Assembly (NCBI GenBank): GCA_031278295.1
Contig: JAITKQ010000003.1
Span: 1-11,470, forward strand
Reading direction: 5' to 3'
Origin: Spirochaetaceae bacterium
Lineage (GTDB): Bacteria > Spirochaetota > Spirochaetia > Treponematales > Breznakiellaceae
Length of the DNA: 11,470 bases
Each line of letters opens with the position of its first letter. Position 1 is the stretch's first letter. A program made the position numbers and the translations under genes. The notes beneath the pieces are model-generated. The model ran no database searches and had not been told where the DNA came from. It was given only the letters and a program-made list of their open reading frames with translations. This document shows positions 4,096 through 11,410 of the stretch, in pieces.

Positions 4096-5583
4096 ATGGC
4101 AAAGGTATGTCTCTGTTTGACCGGAAAAACAATCGAGCGCGATTTGGAGATACTAAGAAAATACCGGAAGTATACCGACATAGCGGAACTGAGGGTGGAC
4201 TGCCTTTTGCACGAGGAGCGCTTTTCGATACGGCGTTTTCCTGAACTTGCGGATATACCCGTCATTCTGACGATACGCCGCCGCGCCGATGGCGGCAATT
4301 TTGAAATGGGAGAAAGTTCGCGTATCGCCCTTTTGTCCAGGGCGCTGGCCTTCGCCGAGGTTGATGTGCGGCACAACTTCGCATACGTAGACCTGGAGGA
4401 AGATTTGGAATTATCCGGGCTGGAGGAGGCCGCCCGCGCCTTTGGTACAAAGATAATCCGCTCGTTTCATGGTTTTGACGGGCCGTGCGCCAGGCTGCTT
4501 GACCGTGTACGCGCCATGTACCGGGTGGGGGACGAGATAGTAAAGGCGGCTGTCAAGGCGGACGATCTTGATGATGTTACCCAACTGTTCAAAGTATCGC
4601 GGGAAATGGAAGGTATGGAAAAAATTCTGCTATGCATAGGGGATAACGCTATATGCACCAGAATTTTGGCGAAAAAACTGGGCTCCCATCTTTGCTATAC
4701 CTCGGTTAAAGGGGAAGCCGACTTTCCCCCCGCCGCGCCCGGTCATCTTGATCCCGTTGAACTGGCGGAACTGTACCGTTTTCATTCCATCACCAAAAAC
4801 GTGAACATCTACGGCATACTTGGGTTTCCGTTAACGGCTACATCCAGCCCCCTATTCTTTAACGGTGTGTTCGGGCGCGAGAACAAGGATGCCGTCTACA
4901 TCCCGTTCCCCTCGCGTACCACGCACCAGTTTTTCAACCTTGCCGACGAGATAGGGCTGCTCGGCGCTTCGGTTACCGTTCCGCATAAGGAGTCCGTGCT
5001 GGCCCACCTGTCATCCATGCCGGATCAGGTTAAATCGGTAGGCGCCTGCAACACAATAGTACGTACCGAAAACGGCTGGGGCGGTTACAATACCGACGCG
5101 GGGGGATTTTCCGGTTCACTGCTGGAGTTTACCGGGTGTAAAGATTTCAAAGGAAAGCGGGTAACAATAGTGGGGGCCGGCGGCGCCGCGCGGGCCGTGG
5201 CGTCCGAGATTCACCGGCTTAAGGGGAAGGCGCTGATTCTGAACAGAGACAAACTCCGCGCGGAACAGCTTGCGGACATATACAATTTTGAATACGACGA
5301 TCTCGGTACGGACGGCGTAAAACAGATCAGGAAATTTTCGGACATAATCGTTCAGACAACGTCCCTGGGCATGGATCCGGACTTTGGCGGCGATCCCTTG
5401 CGCGGCTACCAGTTCACGGGTAAAGAAGTGGTGATGGACATCATCTACAAGCCGGAATGTACCGCGATGCTTGAACGCGCCTCGGCGGCCGGCTGTCGTG
5501 TGCTGAACGGCGCGGATATGCTGCTGCGGCAGGCAAAACTACAGTATCAGCATTTTTTTGGCAGGAAGTACCCGTTTGAATGA
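4096..5583 (+). CDS. aroDE: Bifunctional 3-dehydroquinate dehydratase/shikimate dehydrogenase
   Basis: The 495-aa protein catalyses two successive steps of the shikimate pathway to aromatic amino acids: dehydroquinate to dehydroshikimate, then NADPH-dependent reduction to shikimate. Residues 1-225 are a type I dehydratase: ELRVD (31-35), RSFHGF with catalytic His125, and IVKAAV with Schiff-base Lys150. Residues 236-495 are shikimate dehydrogenase: GFPLTATSSP (243-252), SVTVPHK with catalytic Lys298, GACNT (316-320), YNTDAGG with Asp334, the NADP-binding VGAGGAARA (359-367), NRD (383-385), and NGADMLLRQ (471-479). The usual HSxSP is ATSSP here, a mild change at the substrate site. This domain order is known from plants, chlamydiae and some spirochaetes. 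ATG follows the previous stop directly, with AGGA nearby. Confidence 0.96.
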   Translation: MAKVCLCLTGKTIERDLEILRKYRKYTDIAELRVDCLLHEERFSIRRFPELADIPVILTIRRRADGGNFEMGESSRIALLSRALAFAEVDVRHNFAYVDLEEDLELSGLEEAARAFGTKIIRSFHGFDGPCARLLDRVRAMYRVGDEIVKAAVKADDLDDVTQLFKVSREMEGMEKILLCIGDNAICTRILAKKLGSHLCYTSVKGEADFPPAAPGHLDPVELAELYRFHSITKNVNIYGILGFPLTATSSPLFFNGVFGRENKDAVYIPFPSRTTHQFFNLADEIGLLGASVTVPHKESVLAHLSSMPDQVKSVGACNTIVRTENGWGGYNTDAGGFSGSLLEFTGCKDFKGKRVTIVGAGGAARAVASEIHRLKGKALILNRDKLRAEQLADIYNFEYDDLGTDGVKQIRKFSDIIVQTTSLGMDPDFGGDPLRGYQFTGKEVVMDIIYKPECTAMLERASAAGCRVLNGADMLLRQAKLQYQHFFGRKYPFE

Positions 5584-5597
5584 GCAGGCCGGCCTGC
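5584..5597. repeat. 14-bp perfect palindrome after aroDE
   Basis: GCAGGCCGGCCTGC starts directly after the aroDE stop. It has no T-run, so it is an unlikely terminator. Nothing else of note lies between it and the start of the next gene at 5696, and I see no clear promoter in the gap. Confidence 0.7.
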
Positions 5598-5695
5598 GCC
5601 AAACATACGCGGGTAGATTCGTAGCTGTCCGGGACATTCACCAGGCGGTGATTACAAGGACTTTCGCCTAAGCGGGCTTGAGCCGGAGTTTTCCC

Positions 5696-7123
5696 TTGTC
5701 GTTAAACTGGAAAGAGATAGAGCTTATCCTGTCCGAACTTGATTTGGCGGGCTGCCAGATTCAAAAGGTAAACCAAAACAGCTTCGACGTGCTCTCGTTC
5801 AAGGTTTACGGGCGGCAGGGGGAGCGGAGCATCCTTGCCGTGATACAGGGCGAGGTCTGCCGTCTCCACCAAACGTTTCGCGATCCGCCAAAAAACGGCA
5901 AACCCTTGCGATTCGGCGAGTTGTTAAAGTCCCGCGTGGTAAACGGCTGGATAGAGGAGGCCGTGCAGCTCGGAAACGACCGTATCGTGCGCTGCACGAT
6001 ACGGCGCGGCGAGCGCCGCTACCTGTTGTACTTCCGCCTTTGGGCCAACGCGGCAAACGTGCTACTCTGCGAGCCGGACGGCAGGATAATCGATGCGATG
6101 CGCCGTATGCCCGGGCGCGGCGAGACCTGCGGCGGGTTTTACCGTCCTGAACAGGGCGTGAAGGCGGACAAGGGGCGGGCCGGACGGTACAAGATCCGCG
6201 AACTGGACGGTGAGGGGAGCTTTAACGAAAAGATTGACCTCTGGTACGCCGAGCGGGGCGTTTCCCTGTCGCTTGAGTCCTTGCGGGCCGAGGCGCGGCG
6301 TCAGTTTGAAGGCAGCGTAAACCGGCTGGAGGCGGCGCTGTCACAGATGCGCGAGAAGGAGGCGGGCTATTCGGGGGCGGCGCGGCTTAGGGAGTACGGC
6401 GATATTATAATGTCCGGGACGGCGAAGCTGTCCCCGGAGACAGGCGGGACGGGGGCATGGATAGAGGCGGAGGACTTTTATTCAGGCGGAGGCCTGATAC
6501 GGATCAAGGTTGATCCGCAAAAGAGCACGGCGGAAAACGCCGCCGTTTACTACGGGCAATACCGCAAGGCAAAGAACGGGCTTGCCGGCTTACGTGCGGA
6601 AATTGCCGCCGCCGAGTCAAAGGTAAGCCGCCAAAAAGAATTGTTGGCGGAACTGCTAGATGAAACAAATCCCTTGCGCCTTCAAAAGCTGATAAAGGAC
6701 AGGGGAGGGCAGGGGCCGGCAAAAAACACCGATCGCGGACACACCGGTCTAAGGTTCAGGCGGGGTGAATGGCTCCTGATTGTGGGCCGGGACGCGAAAG
6801 AGAACGATGAACTACTCCGGCATCACGTGAAAGGCAACGATCTATGGCTTCATGTACGCGATTTTGCCGGATCTTACGTGTTCATCAAACAGCGCTCCGG
6901 AAAGACCGTACCCTTGCCCGTACTCCTTGACGCGGCAAACCTTGCCTTGTTCTACTCAAAAGGCCGGAACGCCGGCAAGGGAGAACTTTTTTACACCCAG
7001 GTAAAGTACCTGCGCCGCGCCAAAAACGGACCTAGGGGCCTCGTTGTGCCGACACAGGAAAAAAACTTGAACGTCAAGCTGGAAGACTGGCGGCTGAAGG
7101 AACTGGAAGACTGCCGCGAATGA
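5696..7123 (+). CDS. rqcH: NFACT family protein (RqcH/FbpA-like)
   Basis: NFACT proteins bind peptidyl-tRNA on obstructed 50S subunits. RqcH adds C-terminal alanine tails that mark the stalled peptide for degradation. I choose TTG 5696, with GGAG seven bases upstream and MSLNWKEIEL as N-terminus. TTG 5678 is in frame but lacks a good site. The product is 475 aa, shorter than the usual 550-580. The NFACT-N domain covers about 1-140 and includes GNDRIV with Asp95-Arg96, matching the Asp-Arg pair essential in Bacillus RqcH. RLWANAANVLLCEPDGRIIDA stands where typical members have ELMGRHSN. A helical, charged middle (190-330) should form the coiled coil. NFACT-R (about 353-470) has GRDAKENDELL and NDLWLHVRDFAGS. 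An older name is fibronectin-binding protein. Probably cytoplasmic. Confidence 0.9.
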   Translation: MSLNWKEIELILSELDLAGCQIQKVNQNSFDVLSFKVYGRQGERSILAVIQGEVCRLHQTFRDPPKNGKPLRFGELLKSRVVNGWIEEAVQLGNDRIVRCTIRRGERRYLLYFRLWANAANVLLCEPDGRIIDAMRRMPGRGETCGGFYRPEQGVKADKGRAGRYKIRELDGEGSFNEKIDLWYAERGVSLSLESLRAEARRQFEGSVNRLEAALSQMREKEAGYSGAARLREYGDIIMSGTAKLSPETGGTGAWIEAEDFYSGGGLIRIKVDPQKSTAENAAVYYGQYRKAKNGLAGLRAEIAAAESKVSRQKELLAELLDETNPLRLQKLIKDRGGQGPAKNTDRGHTGLRFRRGEWLLIVGRDAKENDELLRHHVKGNDLWLHVRDFAGSYVFIKQRSGKTVPLPVLLDAANLALFYSKGRNAGKGELFYTQVKYLRRAKNGPRGLVVPTQEKNLNVKLEDWRLKELEDCRE

Positions 7124-7140
7124 CGGGTGATCTACCCGTC
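7122..7140 (+). terminator. Hairpin overlapping the NFACT stop codon
   Basis: GACGGGT (7122-7128) pairs with ACCCGTC (7134-7140) around GATCT. A second possible stem pairs CGCATA (7147-7152) with TATGCG (7174-7179). Neither has a clear T-tail, so these are weak candidates for ending the upstream transcript. Confidence 0.4.
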
Positions 7141-7225
7141 GGCGGGCGCATAGAAATTCCGATATAGCAAGTTTATGCGTTTGCCCTTGCGGAACCTTAC
7201 TTTTTTATGAAAATATGGTAGATTG

Positions 7226-7259
7226 AGGCTGTTCCAAAACTAAAGTTTTGGAACAGCCT
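7226..7259. terminator. Long hairpin between the NFACT gene and pfp
   Basis: Perfect 16-bp arms (7226-7241 and 7244-7259) form a strong stem, with the A/T-rich part at the loop. The tail TGATTGTATATAATTTT is T-rich but interrupted. It is the best candidate for separating the upstream operon from pfp. Confidence 0.6.
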
Positions 7260-7267
7260 TGATTGTA

Positions 7268-7273
7268 TATAAT
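7268..7273 (+). promoter_or_regulatory. Putative pfp -10 box TATAAT
   Basis: A perfect TATAAT in an AT-rich pocket between two hairpins. The predicted start is near 7280. Only poor -35 candidates exist, because the -35 position falls in the right arm of the preceding hairpin (7244-7259), so the promoter is supported mainly by the -10 box and its place. Confidence 0.45.
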
Positions 7274-7283
7274 TTTGAGGGAA

Positions 7284-7317
7284 GCCTGCCCGTAATGTGC
7301 CTACATTACGGGCAGGC
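7284..7317 (+). promoter_or_regulatory. 5' leader hairpin ahead of pfp
   Basis: Perfect 15-bp arms (7284-7298 and 7303-7317) enclose GCCT. If transcription starts near 7280, this stem begins within a few bases of the 5' end and ends about 20 nt before the ribosome binding site. That position suits a 5' stabiliser or a leader regulator. It could also be a second terminator without a T-tail. Confidence 0.6.
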
Positions 7318-7349
7318 ACTGAATGAAGTATAGAGCTAAGGGGTGTTTT

Positions 7350-9011
7350 GTGGAAATTTCTAATCTTCATAAGGCCCGCTACGGGTATCAGCCCAAACTG
7401 CCGGGCATTTTTAAAGGATCGGTGGCGGATGTGCTTGTCGAAACGGGCGGCGGAACAAGGGCTGTTTCCGATCATGAGGAAATCAGCGCGCTGTTTAAGC
7501 ACAGTTACGGCAGGGCGCCTGTACGTTTTGTGAAAGGGCGGAACGAAAAAACACGGGATCTTCTGAATGTAGGCGTGATACTTTCCGGCGGGCAGGCGCC
7601 CGGAGGCCACAATGTCATAGCCGGTCTGTTTGACGGGCTTAAAAAATGGAATCCCGCGTCGAGGCTGTACGGATTTTTGGGCGGCCCCTCCGGGCTTATC
7701 AAAGGCAGGTACGTTGAAATCGACGCGGATTTGGTGGATCGCTACCGGAATACCGGGGGCTTTGACATAATCGGATCGGGGCGTACAAAGATTGAGACGA
7801 CCGGGCAGTTTGACGCTTCGCTGGGAACCGCAAAAAAACTACAGTTGAACGCGCTTGTGATAATCGGCGGTGATGACAGCAACACGAACGCCGCGTTGCT
7901 GGCGGAATACTTTATTGAAAAAGGCTGCGGGGTGCAGGTTATCGGCTGTCCAAAAACAATAGACGGCGATCTGAAGCATAAATATATCGAGGCTTCGTTT
8001 GGTTTTGATACGGCGGTGAAGACTTACAGCGAAATTATCGGCAACATAGCGCGGGACGCGAACAGCGCCAAGAAGTACTGGCACTTTATCAAGCTGATGG
8101 GACGGGCTGCCAGCCATATAGCGCTGGAGGCGGCGCTGCAAACCCGCCCGAACATCTGCTTTATCTCGGAAGAAATCGAGGCTAAGGGGCTGTCTTTGTC
8201 GCAGGTTGTCGATCAAATATGCGACGCGGTGGTAAAAAGGGCGGAAAACAATGAAAATTTCGGCGTAATCCTGATACCGGAAGGGCTTGTCGAATTTATT
8301 CCGGAAGTAAAAAACCTGATTTCCGAGTTAAACGAGATAATGGCGCGGTACAAAGCTGAATTCGAGGGGATCAGATCGTTTCAGGCGCACAGCGCGTGGC
8401 TTGAAAAAAAACTTTCACGTCATTCTTTGGTGCTTTTTGAAAGTTTTCCCGAAGGAATCGCCAGACAACTGCTGCTTGATCGGGATCCTCACGGGAACGT
8501 GCAGGTTTCACGCATAGAAACCGAAAAATTGCTTATGCACCTTACCGAAAAGAAACTTCTTTCGATGAAAGTTTCGGGCAACTATGCCGGAAATTTTGCC
8601 GCGATTGGACATTTCTTAGGCTACGAGGGCCGTTCCGCCTTTCCCAGTAACTTTGACGCGGACTACTGCTACAGCCTGGGTTTTAGCGCCTTCTTTTTGA
8701 TTGCGTCCGGGCTTACGGGCTATATTGCCAGCGTTTGCAACCTTTGCGCTCCCGCCGGGGAATGGCTGGCCGGCGGCATCCCGATCACCATGCTGATGAA
8801 CATGGAACAGCGCAGCGGTAAAAAGAAACCCGTCATCAAAAAGGCACTGGTCGATCTGGACGGGGCGCCGTTCAAGGCTTTCGCCACGCTACGGGACGAA
8901 CTGGCGCTAAAAACCTGCTTCAAGTACCCGGGCCCTGTACAGTACTTCGGGCCGCCCGAAATATGCGATCTTACTACAATAACTTTAAGGCTGGAGCATG
9001 GCGGCGCGTGA
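7350..9011 (+). CDS. pfp: PPi-dependent 6-phosphofructokinase
   Basis: It interconverts fructose 6-phosphate and fructose 1,6-bisphosphate with pyrophosphate as phosphoryl donor, reversibly, in cytoplasmic glycolysis/gluconeogenesis. I choose GTG 7350 because TAAGGGG (7337-7343) lies six bases upstream and homologues begin near 'ISxLxKARYxYQPKLPxI'; ATG 7323 lies in frame upstream without such a site. From GTG the product is 553 aa, the size of the long PfpB-type enzymes. Visible motifs are GVILSGGQAPGGHN (75-88), IIGGDDSNTN (171-180), where Asp after GGD marks PPi rather than ATP use, PKTIDGDLK (201-209) with the PPi-site Lys and catalytic Asp, FGFDTAVKTY (217-226) and MGRAASH (250-256). It likely shares its transcript with the radical SAM gene 15 bp downstream. 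Confidence 0.96.
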   Translation: MEISNLHKARYGYQPKLPGIFKGSVADVLVETGGGTRAVSDHEEISALFKHSYGRAPVRFVKGRNEKTRDLLNVGVILSGGQAPGGHNVIAGLFDGLKKWNPASRLYGFLGGPSGLIKGRYVEIDADLVDRYRNTGGFDIIGSGRTKIETTGQFDASLGTAKKLQLNALVIIGGDDSNTNAALLAEYFIEKGCGVQVIGCPKTIDGDLKHKYIEASFGFDTAVKTYSEIIGNIARDANSAKKYWHFIKLMGRAASHIALEAALQTRPNICFISEEIEAKGLSLSQVVDQICDAVVKRAENNENFGVILIPEGLVEFIPEVKNLISELNEIMARYKAEFEGIRSFQAHSAWLEKKLSRHSLVLFESFPEGIARQLLLDRDPHGNVQVSRIETEKLLMHLTEKKLLSMKVSGNYAGNFAAIGHFLGYEGRSAFPSNFDADYCYSLGFSAFFLIASGLTGYIASVCNLCAPAGEWLAGGIPITMLMNMEQRSGKKKPVIKKALVDLDGAPFKAFATLRDELALKTCFKYPGPVQYFGPPEICDLTTITLRLEHGGA

Positions 9012-9026
9012 AGAGCTTGGCTTTTT

Positions 9027-9860
9027 ATGAATACTGAAAATGCCGGCGCCGTTGAGAATCACCGTAGCAGGGAAGAGGGTCTCATCGTCTACCCTGTCTA
9101 TTCACGCAGGTCGGGCGGCCTTTCCATAGGCGTAAACCTGTACCCTGACAAGAAATGCTGCAACTTTAACTGCGGGTACTGTGAGGTTTTTCCGTTTGCG
9201 GGCGGCGTAAGCTTTTCGCGGGCCGTGATGGAAAGCGGTCTGCGTAAGGCCATAGCCCAGGCTGCGGCAAGGAATGTTCCGGTAAAGGATATTTGCTTTT
9301 CGGGTAACGGGGAGCCGACCATGTCGCCCGATTTTGCCCCGGCGCTTCTCGCGGCGGCCTTGGTACGGGACGAGGCGGCAGCCGGCGCGGAACTTGTCGT
9401 GATAAGCAACGGTACGGGGCTTTTACGGGAAGATTGTTACGCTTTTCTGGAACAGGCGACGCGCCCGCCCGTTTTGGCGCGGCTATGGCTAAAGCTGGAT
9501 GCCGGCGACCCTGTCTGGTATGAAAAGCTTGATCGCTGTGACATCGGTTTTGAACGGCTAACCGGCGCGATAAAGAAATTCTCGCGGCGCAACGGGTGCG
9601 TGATACAAACCATGCACTGTTCTGTAAACGGGGAACTTCCGCCTTTAGAGGAAATATGCGCTTGGGCCGGGCTTACCGCGGAGATCGCGAAGCCGGGGAA
9701 TGTAAGGCTGGTGCAGGTGTACGGCAAGGCGCGGCCCAGCCCGCACGATCCGGTCTGCGCCGCCCTCCCCGCATCCTCACTTGAAGAGCGAGCGGACGCG
9801 CTGCGGATTGCGTTTGAAACGGCGGGCGTAAAGGGTCCGCCTATTGCCATATACGAATGA
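9027..9860 (+). CDS. Radical SAM protein (COG0731-like)
   Basis: A 277-aa cytoplasmic protein with a radical SAM core. The iron-sulfur ligands are in CNFNCGYC, Cys45-x3-Cys49-x2-Cys52, and SAM binding is indicated by FSGNGEPTMSPDF (91-103). The start IVYPVYSRRSGGLSIGVNLYP before the cysteines and the GNGEPT motif resemble the COG0731 group of Fe-S oxidoreductases, distantly related to the wyosine enzyme TYW1. The substrate of the bacterial members is not clear to me, and no partner gene here points to one. ATG 9027 is used; only a weak GAAGAG precedes it. It follows pfp by 15 bp and is probably cotranscribed and translated by ribosomes arriving from pfp. No C-terminal extra Fe-S domain is visible. 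Confidence 0.9.
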   Translation: MNTENAGAVENHRSREEGLIVYPVYSRRSGGLSIGVNLYPDKKCCNFNCGYCEVFPFAGGVSFSRAVMESGLRKAIAQAAARNVPVKDICFSGNGEPTMSPDFAPALLAAALVRDEAAAGAELVVISNGTGLLREDCYAFLEQATRPPVLARLWLKLDAGDPVWYEKLDRCDIGFERLTGAIKKFSRRNGCVIQTMHCSVNGELPPLEEICAWAGLTAEIAKPGNVRLVQVYGKARPSPHDPVCAALPASSLEERADALRIAFETAGVKGPPIAIYE

Positions 9861-9905
9861 AGCGCCCCGCTGATTTGTTTCATAGTAAATACATCGGAAA
9901 TATTA

Positions 9906-9934
9906 TTGACCAAAAGCGGCATAAACGTCATGAT
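9906..9934 (+). promoter_or_regulatory. Putative promoter of the cyclase-family gene
   Basis: TTGACC (9906-9911) and CATGAT (9929-9934) are 17 bp apart, with a modest -10 match. A hairpin CGGTATT-GTCCTA-AATACCG (9943-9962) then lies in the leader, just ahead of the ribosome binding site, and might be an operator or translation control. Confidence 0.45.
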
Positions 9935-9983
9935 CAGGTAGGCGGTATTGTCCTAAATACCGTCTTAAATGGAGGAGATAAAA

Positions 9984-10739
9984 ATGGCTTATAAAGGGAA
10001 GTATGAACTTTGGGAACTGCTTGCCAGCCTAAAAAACGGCTGCCGGTGGCTCGATCTTAGCTTTGAGCTTAGCCCGCAAACGCCGCACTGGCAGGGTTTT
10101 AAACCGCTTGATGTAAAACCGCTTTACACCTTCGAGAACACGGACGGTGTCTTCCGCGCGAATCAGTATACGGTGTCGGGGCAGTACGGTACGCACGTAG
10201 ACTTTCCCGCGCACTTTGATCCCGGGGGACGGCTGGCGCACGAGTACGGCGTGAAGGACATGGCGTACCCGCTCCTTGTGATCGACAAGTCCGCCGAGGT
10301 CAAGGCAAACCCCGACTATGAACTGAGCAGGCAGGATGTCCTTGAATTCGAAAAGGTAAACGGGCCTGTGCCTGAGGGCTCATTCGTAGTGTTCCGCAGC
10401 GACTGGTCAAAGCGCGTTGCCGAGGAGTACGAAAACAAGGATGCGGAAGGCAATTCCCATTTTCCCGGATGGGACATAGAGGCCTTGAAATACCTGATCG
10501 AGGAGCGGAATGTCGGGGCGATAGGGCACGAAACACCCGACACCGATTCGGCCGTGAGTGGTAACGATCTAGGCATGGTATGCGAGGATTATGTGCTGAA
10601 ACAGGGAAAGCTGAATGTAGAGCTGCTACGAGGCCTTGACCAGGTGCCGGCCATGGGTGCGGTTGCGTTCATCACTTTTCCAAACGTAAGGGACGGGCTT
10701 GGCTTTCCAAGCCGTGTCTTTGCCATAGCGCCCGTGTAA
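9984..10739 (+). CDS. Cyclase family metal-dependent hydrolase (kynurenine formamidase-like)
   Basis: A 251-aa product of the cyclase/KynB/isatin hydrolase family (Pfam cyclase). Members hydrolyse amide or lactam bonds with a divalent metal. The family start WLDLSFELSPQTPHW (22-36) is present, and the metal motif is YGTHVDFPAHF (68-78), with ligands His71, Asp73 and His77. A later GAIGHETPDTDS matches the family's 'G-[IV]-[DE]-[TP]' region. ATG 9984 is chosen because GGAGGAG (9971-9977) lies six bases upstream; the first ATG, 9969, overlaps that site. No signal peptide is seen, so it is cytoplasmic. The true substrate cannot be read from the sequence: no tryptophan-degradation genes are nearby. 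It appears to be transcribed alone. Confidence 0.9.
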   Translation: MAYKGKYELWELLASLKNGCRWLDLSFELSPQTPHWQGFKPLDVKPLYTFENTDGVFRANQYTVSGQYGTHVDFPAHFDPGGRLAHEYGVKDMAYPLLVIDKSAEVKANPDYELSRQDVLEFEKVNGPVPEGSFVVFRSDWSKRVAEEYENKDAEGNSHFPGWDIEALKYLIEERNVGAIGHETPDTDSAVSGNDLGMVCEDYVLKQGKLNVELLRGLDQVPAMGAVAFITFPNVRDGLGFPSRVFAIAPV

Positions 10740-10827
10740 GGCGCGGGGAAAAGACAAAAACGGCTTACGCTCGGCCCCCACGACACGTATGAAGCGTCCG
10801 GGCAGGATTCTTGAAACTCCCCGCGCC

Positions 10828-10842
10828 TGTCAAGTTTTGACA
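10828..10842. repeat. Palindrome TGTCAA-GTT-TTGACA
   Basis: Perfect 6-bp arms (10828-10833 and 10837-10842). The right arm is a consensus -35 hexamer, but no -10 box follows at 16-18 bp. It resembles the palindrome at 252-268. Confidence 0.6.
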
Positions 10843-10879
10843 TTCCGTCAGCGGGGCCAAAGCGGGCGCCGTGAATTAA

Positions 10880-10936
10880 AATGTAAAATTTTCTCTTGTC
10901 AGCGACAAGGTTTGGAGGCACCAGTAATTTTACATT
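10880..10936. repeat. 57-bp compound stem-loop
   Basis: Outer 11-bp perfect arms AATGTAAAATT (10880-10890) and AATTTTACATT (10926-10936) enclose an inner hairpin CTTGTC-AGC-GACAAG (10895-10909) and a short TGG/CCA stem. The layout is RNA-like, but it could equally be a tiny mobile element. I could not match it to a riboswitch or ribozyme consensus that I know. Confidence 0.6.
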
Positions 10937-10942
10937 TACCGG

Positions 10943-11005
10943 TCTATCATTGCCGAAAGAGCCGCCGTGTACGAGACGCGCAAGGGATTGGAGGGGCGCG
11001 TAGCG
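10943..11005 (+). repeat. 63-bp dispersed repeat, copy 2
   Basis: Same orientation as copy 1 (1720-1782), 57 of 63 positions identical. It begins a few bases after the compound stem-loop and leads into the GC-rich patch and the Rpn-like remnant, an arrangement different from that at copy 1. Confidence 0.9.
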
Positions 11006-11082
11006 GATGTTAGGCCCGCTGGCGGGCGCGCTGGCGGGGCGGGCGCGTCATTCGCGGTTTTCAAAACATCAAACCGCCCCCC

Positions 11083-11395
11083 GTGCAAAAGCGTATAGCG
11101 GAAGAGAATCCGGGGATGACGAGGGGGCAGGTACGTGAGAAGTCCATAGCGGATTCTATTTCCTATTGCAAGGAACACAATATCTTAAAGGGTTTTTTGA
11201 AAACCTGTCGCCTGAGGAGGTAAATATGCTGGCGGCAGAATGGAATTTAGAGGATGCCATAAAGGTAGCCCGCGAAGAAGGCATCGAAAAAGGTATCGAA
11301 AAGAGCGCGAATTGTTTTCCAGCCTCATAAGCCGGGCCAAGTCTATGGATGATCTGAAACAAATGTTCGAGACAACTTTTACACGGCAATCGTAG
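11083..11395 (+). pseudogene. C-terminal remnant of an Rpn/PD-(D/E)XK transposase-like gene, two frameshifts
   Basis: Joining three frames gives a coherent C-terminal segment: VQKRIAEENPGMTRG, then SYCKEHNILKGFLK, then NLSPEEVNMLAAEWNLEDAI, then KVAREEGIEKGIEKE, then RELFSSLISRAKSMDDLKQM, ending near TFTRQS at TAG 11393-11395. 'ILK-F......VxNML-xEWxxxDAxxVxxEEGxExG' is the C-terminal pattern I know from the Rpn family (recombination-promoting nuclease/putative transposase). The PD-(D/E)XK nuclease domain itself is missing upstream, replaced by repeats. Reading shifts at A4 runs 11200-11203 and 11299-11302; adding one A at each restores the frame. It is therefore a decayed fragment, although both lesions lie in homopolymers and could be sequencing errors. 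Even if repaired, it would lack the catalytic part. Confidence 0.75.
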
Positions 11396-11410
11396 CAACC
11401 GGCCCCGCCG

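Larger units (their letters stand above)
10740..11082. other. Repeat-rich region after the cyclase gene
   Basis: No gene is supported. It holds an 11-bp inverted repeat (10739-10749 with 10818-10828) whose 68-base interior makes it a weak terminator. Then come a small palindrome, a 57-bp stem-loop (10880-10936), the second 63-bp repeat, and a GC-rich patch with two copies of CGCTGGCGGG (11018-11039). Confidence 0.6.

Noticed and set aside
9969..9983. Upstream ATG for the cyclase-family gene
   Set aside because: This ATG lies against the GGAGGAG ribosome binding site that serves ATG 9984, and it has no good site of its own.
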